Source: an uncultured Lachnospiraceae bacterium
Lineage (GTDB): Bacteria > Bacillota > Clostridia > Lachnospirales > Lachnospiraceae
Assembly (NCBI GenBank): GCA_945643825.1
Contig: CALZEZ010000101.1
Location: 1-5,800, forward strand
DNA length: 5,800 nt
Reading direction: 5' to 3'
Part shown: positions 1 to 5,794 of the stretch, piece after piece
Position numbering within the stretch: the stretch's first letter is position 1
Layout of the letters: every line of letters starts with the position of its first letter
Translations under genes and position numbers: made by a program
The notes under the pieces: model-generated
Database searches by the model: none
What the model was told of the DNA's origin: nothing
What the model saw: only the letters and a program-made list of their open reading frames with translations

Positions 1-558
1 CGTATGAAATACGAAAGCGGTGTACATCGAGTACAGCGTGTACCGGAGACGGAATCTGGCGGACGTATCCATACCTCGACTATTTCGGTAGCGGTTATGC
101 CGGAGGTAGATGAGGATATTGATATTGTCATTGATGAGAAGGATATCAGAATTGATGTCATGCGTGCATCCGGTAATGGAGGACAGTGTGTCAATACGAC
201 AGACTCGGCAGTGCGCCTGACGCATTATCCGACCGGTATTGTAGTTTACAGTCAGACCGAGAAGTCTCAGATCCAGAATAAGGCAAAGGCGTTTGCGCTG
301 TTGAAAGCAAAGCTGTATGACATCGAGCAGCAACAGCGGCACGATGCAGAGGCTGAGATGCGACGTAGCCAGATTGGAACCGGAGATCGATCCGAGAAGA
401 TTCGCACCTACAATTTCCCACAGGGGCGAGTAACGGATCATCGAATCGGACTTACCCTTTATAAGCTTGATAAGATCATGAATGGAGACATTCAGGAGAT
501 TATCGATGCCTGTATTGCAGCCGACCAGGCAGCGAAGCTGGCGAAGATGAACGAGTAA
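1..558 (+). CDS. prfA: Peptide chain release factor 1 (RF1), C-terminal half, 5' truncated by window edge
   Basis: RF1 recognises UAA and UAG in the ribosomal A site and triggers hydrolysis of peptidyl-tRNA. The frame is open from base 1 (an Arg codon precedes the ATG at 4), so this ATG is internal and about half of the usual ~355-residue protein lies upstream of the window. Visible landmarks are HRVQRVPETESGGRIHTS, whose PET at 43-51 occupies the codon-reading PxT position that marks RF1 rather than RF2 (which has SPF); SGNGGQCVNTTDSAVR, whose GGQ at 178-186 is the catalytic loop with the Gln normally methylated by PrmC; and GTGDRSEKIRTYNFPQGRVTDHR, a conserved C-terminal block. The loop reads GNGGQC where E. 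coli has GAGGQH; I regard this as a clostridial variant, not a defect. The C-terminus ends normally at TAA. No prmC is visible. Identity is very secure. Confidence 0.97.
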   Translation, partial: RMKYESGVHRVQRVPETESGGRIHTSTISVAVMPEVDEDIDIVIDEKDIRIDVMRASGNGGQCVNTTDSAVRLTHYPTGIVVYSQTEKSQIQNKAKAFALLKAKLYDIEQQQRHDAEAEMRRSQIGTGDRSEKIRTYNFPQGRVTDHRIGLTLYKLDKIMNGDIQEIIDACIAADQAAKLAKMNE

Positions 559-588
559 ACATGAGGGAGTAGCAAGTGTGTATCGTAG

Positions 589-624
589 CAAGTCAACATA
601 CTGACCTTTGGTCTGGCTTGTTTT
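589..624 (+). terminator. Imperfect hairpin plus TTTT between prfA and murI (weak terminator or attenuator candidate)
   Basis: CAAGTCA (589-595) can pair with TGGCTTG (614-620), with one G-U pair. Inside it, GACC (603-606) pairs with GGTC (610-613) around a TTT loop, leaving a 7-base bulge on the 5' side. TTTT follows at 621-624 and then turns into AAAA. The position just after the prfA stop and before the murI ribosome binding site fits a partial terminator. The bulge and the short T-run make this uncertain, and it could instead be an mRNA processing or stability element. Confidence 0.33.
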
Positions 625-630
625 AAAATT

Positions 631-636
631 GAGGTG
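631..636 (+). promoter_or_regulatory. Ribosome binding site GAGGTG deciding the murI start
   Basis: GAGGTG lies six bases before a TTG codon at 643, which is good Shine-Dalgarno spacing. The alternative GTG start at 634 lies inside this motif and has only AT-rich sequence (TTTTAAAATT) upstream, with no Shine-Dalgarno. This favours TTG 643 as the real start. Confidence 0.7.
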
Positions 637-642
637 AGTGAT

Positions 643-1422
643 TTGAGCAGAATCGGAGTGTTTGATTCCGGCTTTGGAGGTCTGTCGGTGCTTTACGAAG
701 CGATGCAGCGTCTGCCCGGACAGGATTTTATCTATTATGCTGACAGGGTGCATGTCCCTTATGGAGAGAAAAGCCAGGAGCAGCTTCTGGAATATGTACA
801 GCAGGTCGTAGACTTTTTGATAAATCAGAACGTGGATGCAATCGTGATTGCATGCAATACAGCCACCAGCGTGGCGGTGGCATCATTACGGGAGCAGTAT
901 ACCTTGCCGATAATCGGAATGGAGCCTGCGGTAAAAAAAGCACTTGATTTATATGGAGATAAAAAGGTTCTTGTAACAGCAACTCCGATTACTGTGAGAG
1001 GGGACAAGATGAAGCTTCTGGTAGACAGAGTCGATAAGCACCATCTGGTAGATCTTGTCGCACTTCCCGGACTGGTTCATTTTGCGGAAAGAGAACAGTT
1101 TGATAAAGAGACTGTTGTGCCATATTTACAGGAGACATTACAGGATAGAGATTTAACCGCGTATTCCTCGCTCGTGCTTGGATGCACGCATTTTAATTAC
1201 TTTAAGGATTCTTTCCGGGATATTCTTCCGGAACAGATGGCACTTGTAGATGGCAATGCAGGCACAATTTCTCAATTGATCCGTAAGCTTGGCACACAAA
1301 TTGAAAGCACAGGAGAGGGAAGGACTGTCTACTATGATTCCGGAAAGCTGTGTGAGGGCGAGAAACGAGAAAAAATAGACAGATATCTGGAACGTGTCAA
1401 ACGGATGAGAGAAATCAGCTAG
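643..1422 (+). CDS. murI: Glutamate racemase
   Basis: MurI interconverts L- and D-glutamate in the cytoplasm without a cofactor, supplying D-Glu for the peptidoglycan stem peptide. With the TTG start the product is 259 residues, normal for the family. Landmarks in that numbering are the N-terminal IGVFDSGFGGLSV (Asp8-Ser9 region), VPYGEKS near 39-45, IACNTATS with the first catalytic Cys71, IGMEPAVKKA near 91-100, and LGCTHFNYF with the second catalytic Cys181. Both catalytic cysteines and their following Thr residues are present, so the enzyme should be active. The THFNYF after the second Cys differs from the THYPLL-like sequence of many homologues. A longer frame starts at GTG 634 (262 residues) but lacks a ribosome binding site. 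The gene ends in TAG 20 bases before the aminopeptidase start, suggesting cotranscription; it may also be read from upstream through the hairpin after prfA. Confidence 0.95.
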   Translation: MSRIGVFDSGFGGLSVLYEAMQRLPGQDFIYYADRVHVPYGEKSQEQLLEYVQQVVDFLINQNVDAIVIACNTATSVAVASLREQYTLPIIGMEPAVKKALDLYGDKKVLVTATPITVRGDKMKLLVDRVDKHHLVDLVALPGLVHFAEREQFDKETVVPYLQETLQDRDLTAYSSLVLGCTHFNYFKDSFRDILPEQMALVDGNAGTISQLIRKLGTQIESTGEGRTVYYDSGKLCEGEKREKIDRYLERVKRMREIS

Positions 1423-1442
1423 AGGGGACGGCGAAGAATTGT

Positions 1443-2723
1443 ATGAATAAGAAGTATATGGATACAGCGAAGGAGTTGTTTTCCTTTATCGAGAAATCAC
1501 CGACGAGCTTTCACTCCGTTTCTGAGTGTGTCAGACAGCTTACGGTGGCTGGCTTTGAGCGGTTAGAGGAATCAAAGGATTGGGAGATAAAGCCGGGTGG
1601 AAAATATGTCGTGACGCGCAATGACTCGGCACTTATGGCATTTATTCTTCCCGAGAAGGAGATAAAGGGGGTTCATGCGGTGGCTGCACATAGTGATTCT
1701 CCCTGTTTCAAACTAAAAGATCATCCGGAGATGTCTGCAGAGAATTGTTATTTGCGATTGAATGTAGAGAAATATGGTGGAATGATTCTGTCGACGTGGT
1801 TAGATCGTCCGCTTTCGATTGCTGGGCGTGTTGTTGTGAAAAATGACAGTACAGGGAATCTTGAAACAAAGCTGGTTAATTTTGACAGGGATCTTTGTAT
1901 AATTCCCAATCTTGCCATTCATATGAATCGTGAGATCAATAAGGGGGTCGAGTATAACACACAGGTAGATATGCTTCCGCTTTTCTCAGAGACAAAATGC
2001 CAGGGCGGGTTGCAAGCAGGGATTGCAGAGCGTGCAGGCGTAAGTGAGGAAAATATTTTAGGAAGTGAGCTTTACCTTTACACAAGACAAAAAGGAGCTT
2101 TTCTTGGACTGGAGAACGAATATATTGCTTCGCCAAGACTGGATGATCTGCAATGCGTGTTTGGTGCATTAAAAGCTATTTTGTCTGCAAAACCGAAGCA
2201 GTATATTGATCTGCTGGCGGTTTTTGATAATGAAGAAGTGGGCAGTGGAACAAAGCAGGGAGCGGCATCCACTTTTTTAAAGGATACGCTACGCCGGATA
2301 GCAGCATGTCTTGGTATTACAGAGAGTGAATTTCTCAAATGGATGGCGAAAAGCTTCTTTATTTCGGCAGACAATGCGCATGCTGTTCATCCGAATCACC
2401 CTGAAAAGACAGATCCGACCAATCGACCGGTGCTAAACGGTGGTATCGTGGTAAAATACCACGGAGAACAGAGATACACCAGTGATGCCTTTTCCGGAGC
2501 CTATTTGAAAGACATATGTAAGAGGGCTGGAGTGCCGCTGCAGACCTATCATAATCGCTCGGATATTGCGGGCGGGTCTACGCTCGGAAATATTTCGACA
2601 ACGCAGCTCTCGGTAAATACAGTGGATATCGGACTTCCTCAGCTGGCGATGCATTCGGCGTGTGAGACTGCCGGAACAAAGGATACCTGGTATCTGATCC
2701 GGATGTTGAAGGAATTTTATTAA
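1443..2723 (+). CDS. apeB: M18 family zinc aminopeptidase
   Basis: This is a 426-residue cytoplasmic metallo-aminopeptidase of family M18 (aspartyl aminopeptidase / yeast Ape1 group), which removes N-terminal residues from peptides. The metal and catalytic motifs occur in family order: AHSDSP (His83, Asp85), PRLDDL (Asp234, the expected metal-bridging Asp), DNEEVGS (Glu264 general base, Glu265 ligand), SADNAHAVHP (Asp310), and PQLAMHS (His404). The HPNHPEKTDPTNRPVLNGG block near 316-334 and QRYTSD near 343-348 are also typical, so nothing essential is missing. There is no signal peptide or membrane segment. The ATG at 1443 gives an N-terminus that runs into ELFSFIEKSPTSFHSV as in homologues. 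AGGGGA (1423-1428) is 14 bases away, rather far, and GAAG at 1432-1435 is weak but closer; an in-frame ATG at 1458 is no better. The gene lies 20 bases after murI. Substrate preference cannot be read from sequence. Confidence 0.95.
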   Translation: MNKKYMDTAKELFSFIEKSPTSFHSVSECVRQLTVAGFERLEESKDWEIKPGGKYVVTRNDSALMAFILPEKEIKGVHAVAAHSDSPCFKLKDHPEMSAENCYLRLNVEKYGGMILSTWLDRPLSIAGRVVVKNDSTGNLETKLVNFDRDLCIIPNLAIHMNREINKGVEYNTQVDMLPLFSETKCQGGLQAGIAERAGVSEENILGSELYLYTRQKGAFLGLENEYIASPRLDDLQCVFGALKAILSAKPKQYIDLLAVFDNEEVGSGTKQGAASTFLKDTLRRIAACLGITESEFLKWMAKSFFISADNAHAVHPNHPEKTDPTNRPVLNGGIVVKYHGEQRYTSDAFSGAYLKDICKRAGVPLQTYHNRSDIAGGSTLGNISTTQLSVNTVDIGLPQLAMHSACETAGTKDTWYLIRMLKEFY

Positions 2724-2726
2724 AAC

Positions 2727-2760
2727 AAAAAAAGAACGGGGCTGTTTTAGCAGCCCCGTT
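2727..2760 (-). terminator. Intrinsic terminator of ilvE, in the convergent gap with apeB
   Basis: AACGGGGCTG (2735-2744) pairs perfectly with CAGCCCCGTT (2751-2760), a 10-bp GC-rich stem with a six-base loop. Read on the minus strand, the stem begins 12 bases after the ilvE stop and is followed by CTTTTTTTGTTTT, with seven T at 2733-2727, a textbook intrinsic terminator. On the plus strand only GTTT then AAAA follows, so it should stop apeB transcripts less efficiently. The element fills nearly all of the 48-base gap between the two genes. Confidence 0.9.
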
Positions 2761-2771
2761 TAAAATGCTTA

Positions 2772-3797
2772 CTATAGAATTGTGTGAATCCATCCCTTTG
2801 GAGCCTCGATACGCCCCATCTGAATACCGGTGAGCGTGTCATAAAGCTTTTTCGTAATAGGTCCCATCTCGTCCATTCCACTTGGCAGGCAGATCTCTTT
2901 GCCGTGGTCTACAATTTTTCCTACGGGAGAGATAACAGCAGCTGTTCCGCACAGACCGCACTCTGCAAACTCTGCAACTTCTGCAAACGGAACAGGTCTC
3001 TCTTCAACCTCTAAACCAAGATATTCCTTAGCAACAATCATCAGGGAACGACGTGTGATAGATGGCAGAATACTGTCAGACTTAGGAGTTACAACCTTGC
3101 CGTCCTTTGTAACAAACAGGAAGTTTGCGCCACCGGTTTCCTCTACATAAGTACGGGTCGCTGCATCCAGATACATATTCTCATCAAAGCCCTGTTCATG
3201 AGCGTCAACAATGGCATAGAGACTCATTGCATAGTTCAGACCAGCCTTGATGTGTCCGGTTCCGTGCGGTGCTGCGCGGTCAAAATCAGAAACGCGGATA
3301 GTAATCGGTTTTGCACCGCCCTTAAAATAGGGACCAACGGGAGTTGTGAACATGCGGAACTGATATTCTGTAGCGGGCTTAACTCCGATTACCGGTCCGC
3401 TTCCGAACATGAAAGGACGAATGTAGAGAGTGGCACCGGAGCCATAAGGAGGAACGTAAGCAGCATTCGCCGCTACAACCTGTTCAACAGCTTCTATAAA
3501 TTTTTCCTTCGGGAATACAGGCATCTGTAATCTCTTGCAGGAATCGATCATACGCTCTGCATTTAAATCTGGGCGGAAGGTAACAATATGACCATCTTCC
3601 GTAGTGTAAGCCTTTAAGCCCTCAAAACAGGTCTGTGCGTACTGTAACACGCCGGCACACTCACTGATAGTGATCGTAGAATCAGAGACGAGCGCACCCT
3701 CATCCCAAGCTCCATCTTTATAATTTGCAACGAAACGTTTGTCCGTGGGAACATAACCAAAACCCAGGTTACCCCAGTCAATGTCTTTCTTCTCCAT
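2772..3797 (-). CDS. ilvE: Branched-chain amino acid aminotransferase
   Basis: This is a cytoplasmic PLP enzyme of fold type IV that transfers the amino group between glutamate and the 2-keto acids of Leu, Ile and Val: the last step of their synthesis and the first of their breakdown. The 341-residue product has the BCAT order of motifs: NLGFGYVPTD near 10-19, YKDGAWDEG near 26-34, CFEGLKAY near 57-64, FRPDLNAERM near 74-83, GTGHIKAGLNYA with the PLP-binding Lys184, YVEETGGANFLFV near 217-229, SILPSITRRS near 242-251 and CGTAAVISPVG near 283-293. The ATG at 3797 is preferred because GGAGG lies five bases upstream. The frame extends to an ATG at 3830 (352 residues), but that start lacks a usable site and falls almost at the predicted transcription start. 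A Cys-Gly-Leu-Cys pair (280, 283) precedes the conserved GTAAV. The gene is monocistronic here, with its own promoter and terminator. No other ilv or leu gene is in view. Confidence 0.96.
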   Translation of the reverse strand: MEKKDIDWGNLGFGYVPTDKRFVANYKDGAWDEGALVSDSTITISECAGVLQYAQTCFEGLKAYTTEDGHIVTFRPDLNAERMIDSCKRLQMPVFPKEKFIEAVEQVVAANAAYVPPYGSGATLYIRPFMFGSGPVIGVKPATEYQFRMFTTPVGPYFKGGAKPITIRVSDFDRAAPHGTGHIKAGLNYAMSLYAIVDAHEQGFDENMYLDAATRTYVEETGGANFLFVTKDGKVVTPKSDSILPSITRRSLMIVAKEYLGLEVEERPVPFAEVAEFAECGLCGTAAVISPVGKIVDHGKEICLPSGMDEMGPITKKLYDTLTGIQMGRIEAPKGWIHTIL

Positions 3798-3802
3798 GAT
3801 GT

Positions 3803-3807
3803 CCTCC
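3803..3807 (-). promoter_or_regulatory. Ribosome binding site GGAGG of ilvE
   Basis: On the minus strand GGAGG (3807 to 3803) is followed by ACATC and then the ATG at 3797, near-ideal spacing. It lies inside the longer frame that begins at 3830, so it argues that the N-terminal 11 residues of that frame are untranslated leader. Confidence 0.85.
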
Positions 3808-3838
3808 ATTCTGCTTTGCAGCTTTTTCATTACCCTAT

Positions 3839-3868
3839 ATTTTAAGCACGCATGGTAATGTGCGTCAA
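3839..3868 (-). promoter_or_regulatory. Vegetative (sigma-A type) promoter of ilvE
   Basis: On the minus strand the -35 TTGACG (3868-3863, five of six consensus bases) and the -10 TAAAAT (3844-3839, five of six) are separated by 18 bases. Transcription would start near 3832, giving a leader of about 35 bases before the ATG at 3797. The leader is too short for a T-box or other large riboswitch. An AT-rich tract (3869-3905) directly upstream of the -35 could act as an UP element. Confidence 0.65.
3848..3865. promoter_or_regulatory. Inverted repeat within the ilvE promoter (possible operator)
   Basis: ACGCA (3848-3852) and TGCGT (3861-3865) are perfect inverted half-sites separated by eight bases. 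They sit between and over the ilvE -35 and -10 elements, where a bound repressor would block RNA polymerase. Only five bases per arm match and I do not recognise the motif, so the operator role is an inference. Confidence 0.3.
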
Positions 3869-3875
3869 GAGTAAA

Positions 3876-3903
3876 TTGTGCATATTATATTGTATATTAT
3901 ATT
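3876..3903 (+). promoter_or_regulatory. Possible promoter of the S8 peptidase
   Basis: The AT-rich region upstream of the peptidase offers several -10-like hexamers, including TATATT at 3898-3903, 16 bases after a weak TTGTGC (3876-3881). CATATTA at 3881-3887 resembles the CATAnTA -10 of forespore sigma factors, which would suit a spore protease, but I see no convincing matching -35. The exact start cannot be fixed by eye. Confidence 0.35.
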
Positions 3904-3905
3904 GT
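3882..3905. repeat. Perfect 12-bp tandem duplication in the ilvE / S8 peptidase divergent region
   Basis: ATATTATATTGT occurs at 3882-3893 and again, without gap or mismatch, at 3894-3905. Each unit carries TATATT or TATTAT on the plus strand and a perfect TATAAT on the minus strand. The repeat lies directly over the candidate peptidase -10 region and just upstream of the ilvE -35. It probably arose by replication slippage; a regulatory effect is possible but not shown. Confidence 0.85.
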
Positions 3906-3916
3906 AAGATTGGCGT

Positions 3917-3921
3917 GGGAG
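3917..3921 (+). promoter_or_regulatory. Ribosome binding site GGGAG of the S8 peptidase
   Basis: GGGAG ends seven bases before the ATG at 3929, supporting that start and hence an N-terminus without a signal peptide. Confidence 0.7.
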
Positions 3922-3928
3922 CGTATAA

Positions 3929-5689
3929 ATGGTTTCTCAGAAATTAGAGAGCGTATTAAATCTTGGTCTATCCATGAGTGAGGAACAGAGAGGTCTTTCG
4001 GGAGAGATTAATTCAGCTTTTCAGGCTCAAACCGGAACATGGGAATTGATTGTAAAATACAATGGAGACCTCCTGCAATATGAGCGATCGGGAATAGTGA
4101 TTGAGCCGCTGATAGCAGGATATGCAATTGTGACAATACAGGAGGATCTGATTCAGGAGTTTGTCGGTATACCGGAGGTGGAATATGTGGAGATGCCGAG
4201 ACGATTATTTTATTCGGTTTCACAGGCAAAGGAGGCATCCTGCTTTGCCGGGAAGGTTGTCAGACAGAATCTGACCGGGGCGGGGGTGCTTCTCGCAGTG
4301 ATTGATTCGGGCATTGATTACACCCTTCCCTGCTTCCGGAAAGAGGATGGAACTACCAGAATCCGGTATATATGGGATCAGTCGCTAGTGCCGCAGCAGG
4401 GGGAGAAAACGCCACAGGGTTTTGCTATGGGTGTGGAATATGACAGAGAGGAGATTGATGAAGCACTTATGTCAGGGGTAAGATTAAGAACCAGGGACGT
4501 TTCGGGACATGGTACTGCAGTTGCATCCATTGCAGCCGGAAACGATCCGGGGATACAGCTTGTCGGGGCTGCACCGGCGAGCGAGCTTCTCGTTGTAAAA
4601 CTCGGCAACTCCGGCCAAGGTTCTTTCCCGAGAACGACTGAGCTTATGCGTGCATTGACCTATGTGACAAACAAGGCGATGATGCTTTCCATGCCGGTGG
4701 CGATCAATTTGAGCTTCGGCAATACATATGGCTCCCATGACGGAACATCAATTCTGGAAAGATTTCTTGATAATATTGCTGAGACAGGAAGGATGGCAGT
4801 GTGTGTCGGCAGTGGAAATGAAGGGGCGGCAGCGGGACATACATCGGGAGCAATCAGGACAAATGAGACAAAAAATGTTGAGTTGGCGGTAGGAAGCTTC
4901 CAAAGCTCTTTTAGTGTGCAGCTCTGGAAGAATTATGTGGACACCATGGAGCTTGTACTGATTGCCCCGGGTGGTGAGAGAAGACAGATTGTATTGGAGA
5001 ATCCCGGAAAAGTGATTTTAGATTTTGCCGGGCAGCAGGTTTTATGCTATGTTGGAGAGCCGAATCCATATTCTGTGAATCAGGAAATCTATTTTGAATG
5101 GTTGAATGAACCGGGAGAATATGTAACACCGGGAGTGTGGCGCTATCTGATAACCGGAGTAGAAATTGTGAGTGGAAGGTTTTTAATGTATCTGCCCAGC
5201 GAGCAGATTCTGAGCAGAGAAACACGCTTCTATTCACCGGTTCCCCAGACAACACTTACGATTCCGTCGACCGCGGCAAAGGTGATTACGGTTGGCGCAT
5301 ATAACAGCAACTTTGATGCATATGCGGATTTTTCCGGGAGAGGTTATCCGGATGAAGGAACTCTCAATGGCAGTAGAACAGAGGAAGCCTTTATTGAGTC
5401 GGGACAGCTTGTGAAGCCGGATTTAGTAGCTCCTGGGGTTGACATTTTGGCAGCAAGGGTTTTGGATGGTGTAGAATATGTGAGCGGAACTTCCTATGCC
5501 ACACCAATTGTAACCGGCGCGACTGCAATTCTGATGGAGTGGGGGATTGTAAAGGGAAATGATCCGTATTTATACGGAGAAAAGCTGAAGGCATATCTGC
5601 GAAAGGGAGCAAAACCGCTTAGAGGAGTGTCATACTATCCAAATGCAAGGGTGGGATATGGAAAGCTTTGTTTGTCGGAAAGCTTCTGA
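3929..5689 (+). CDS. Csp-like S8 (subtilisin-family) serine peptidase, no signal peptide
   Basis: This is a 586-residue subtilase with a complete active site: AVIDSGID (Asp126), SGHGTAVAS (His194), VGSGNEG (oxyanion Asn297) and SGTSYATP (Ser522). KPDLVAPGVDILAA near 496-509 and KVITVGAYN near 451-459 are further family landmarks. Residues from about 35 to 95 look like an inhibitor-type pro-region (TWELIVKYNGDL, then a block ending VEYVEMP). Compared with subtilisin spacing there are about 36 extra residues between Asp and His, and about 130 between the oxyanion Asn and ITVG (roughly 312-445). The latter region is rich in beta-type sequence, like the jelly-roll insert of clostridial Csp proteases, which activate the spore cortex hydrolase SleC. 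The N-terminus is not hydrophobic and a ribosome binding site supports it, so the enzyme should act inside the cell or spore. Many Lachnospiraceae-type genomes carry several such subtilases, so the germination role is an inference. It stands alone, divergent from ilvE, and ends in TGA. Confidence 0.93.
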   Translation: MVSQKLESVLNLGLSMSEEQRGLSGEINSAFQAQTGTWELIVKYNGDLLQYERSGIVIEPLIAGYAIVTIQEDLIQEFVGIPEVEYVEMPRRLFYSVSQAKEASCFAGKVVRQNLTGAGVLLAVIDSGIDYTLPCFRKEDGTTRIRYIWDQSLVPQQGEKTPQGFAMGVEYDREEIDEALMSGVRLRTRDVSGHGTAVASIAAGNDPGIQLVGAAPASELLVVKLGNSGQGSFPRTTELMRALTYVTNKAMMLSMPVAINLSFGNTYGSHDGTSILERFLDNIAETGRMAVCVGSGNEGAAAGHTSGAIRTNETKNVELAVGSFQSSFSVQLWKNYVDTMELVLIAPGGERRQIVLENPGKVILDFAGQQVLCYVGEPNPYSVNQEIYFEWLNEPGEYVTPGVWRYLITGVEIVSGRFLMYLPSEQILSRETRFYSPVPQTTLTIPSTAAKVITVGAYNSNFDAYADFSGRGYPDEGTLNGSRTEEAFIESGQLVKPDLVAPGVDILAARVLDGVEYVSGTSYATPIVTGATAILMEWGIVKGNDPYLYGEKLKAYLRKGAKPLRGVSYYPNARVGYGKLCLSESF

Positions 5690-5718
5690 CAATACGGAAA
5701 ATACTGTTTAAAATTTAC

Positions 5719-5747
5719 TTGTAGAATTGTGCAACAGATGGTAAAAT
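5719..5747 (+). promoter_or_regulatory. Likely promoter for the gene starting at the right edge
   Basis: TTGTAG (5719-5724) and TAAAAT (5742-5747) are separated by exactly 17 bases. The -10 is identical to that proposed for ilvE. Transcription would start near 5754, about 40 bases before the next start codon. No intrinsic terminator for the S8 peptidase is seen between 5690 and this promoter. Confidence 0.5.
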
Positions 5748-5794
5748 CATGTTGGAAAATGTTCAAAAATGCGATTGGGGAGGATGACTGAGGT

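Noticed and set aside
601..629. Promoter-like CTGACC-17-TAAAAT upstream of murI
   Set aside because: Its transcription start would fall near 636, inside or after the murI ribosome binding site, so it could not drive normal translation of murI. The hexamers also overlap the hairpin.
3198..3530. 110-codon open frame on the plus strand inside ilvE
   Set aside because: It is antisense to a well-conserved aminotransferase, has no recognisable domain, and no ribosome binding site was evident; it is a shadow of the real gene.
3798..3928. T-box or other riboswitch upstream of ilvE
   Set aside because: The predicted leader is only about 35 bases, and there is no T-box consensus or leader terminator, so no room exists for such an element.
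4911..5255. 114-codon open frame on the minus strand inside the S8 peptidase
   Set aside because: It lies opposite the insert region of a clear subtilase, its translation is low-complexity and resembles no family I know; it is a shadow frame.
5660..5686. Direct repeat GAAAGCTT at 5661-5668 and 5678-5685
   Set aside because: The repeat is short, lies within coding sequence, and is explained by similar codons near the C-terminus of the peptidase.
5674..5690. Seven-bp hairpin (GTCGGAA / TTCTGAC) over the S8 peptidase stop codon as a terminator
   Set aside because: It has only a three-base loop and one G-U pair, and AATACGG follows with no T-run, so it does not qualify as an intrinsic terminator.
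3874..5733. Shared 9-mer AATTGTGCA upstream of the S8 peptidase (3874) and of the right-edge gene (5725)
   Set aside because: Many 9-base coincidences are expected in 5.8 kb, and the two copies lie at different positions relative to the proposed promoter elements.
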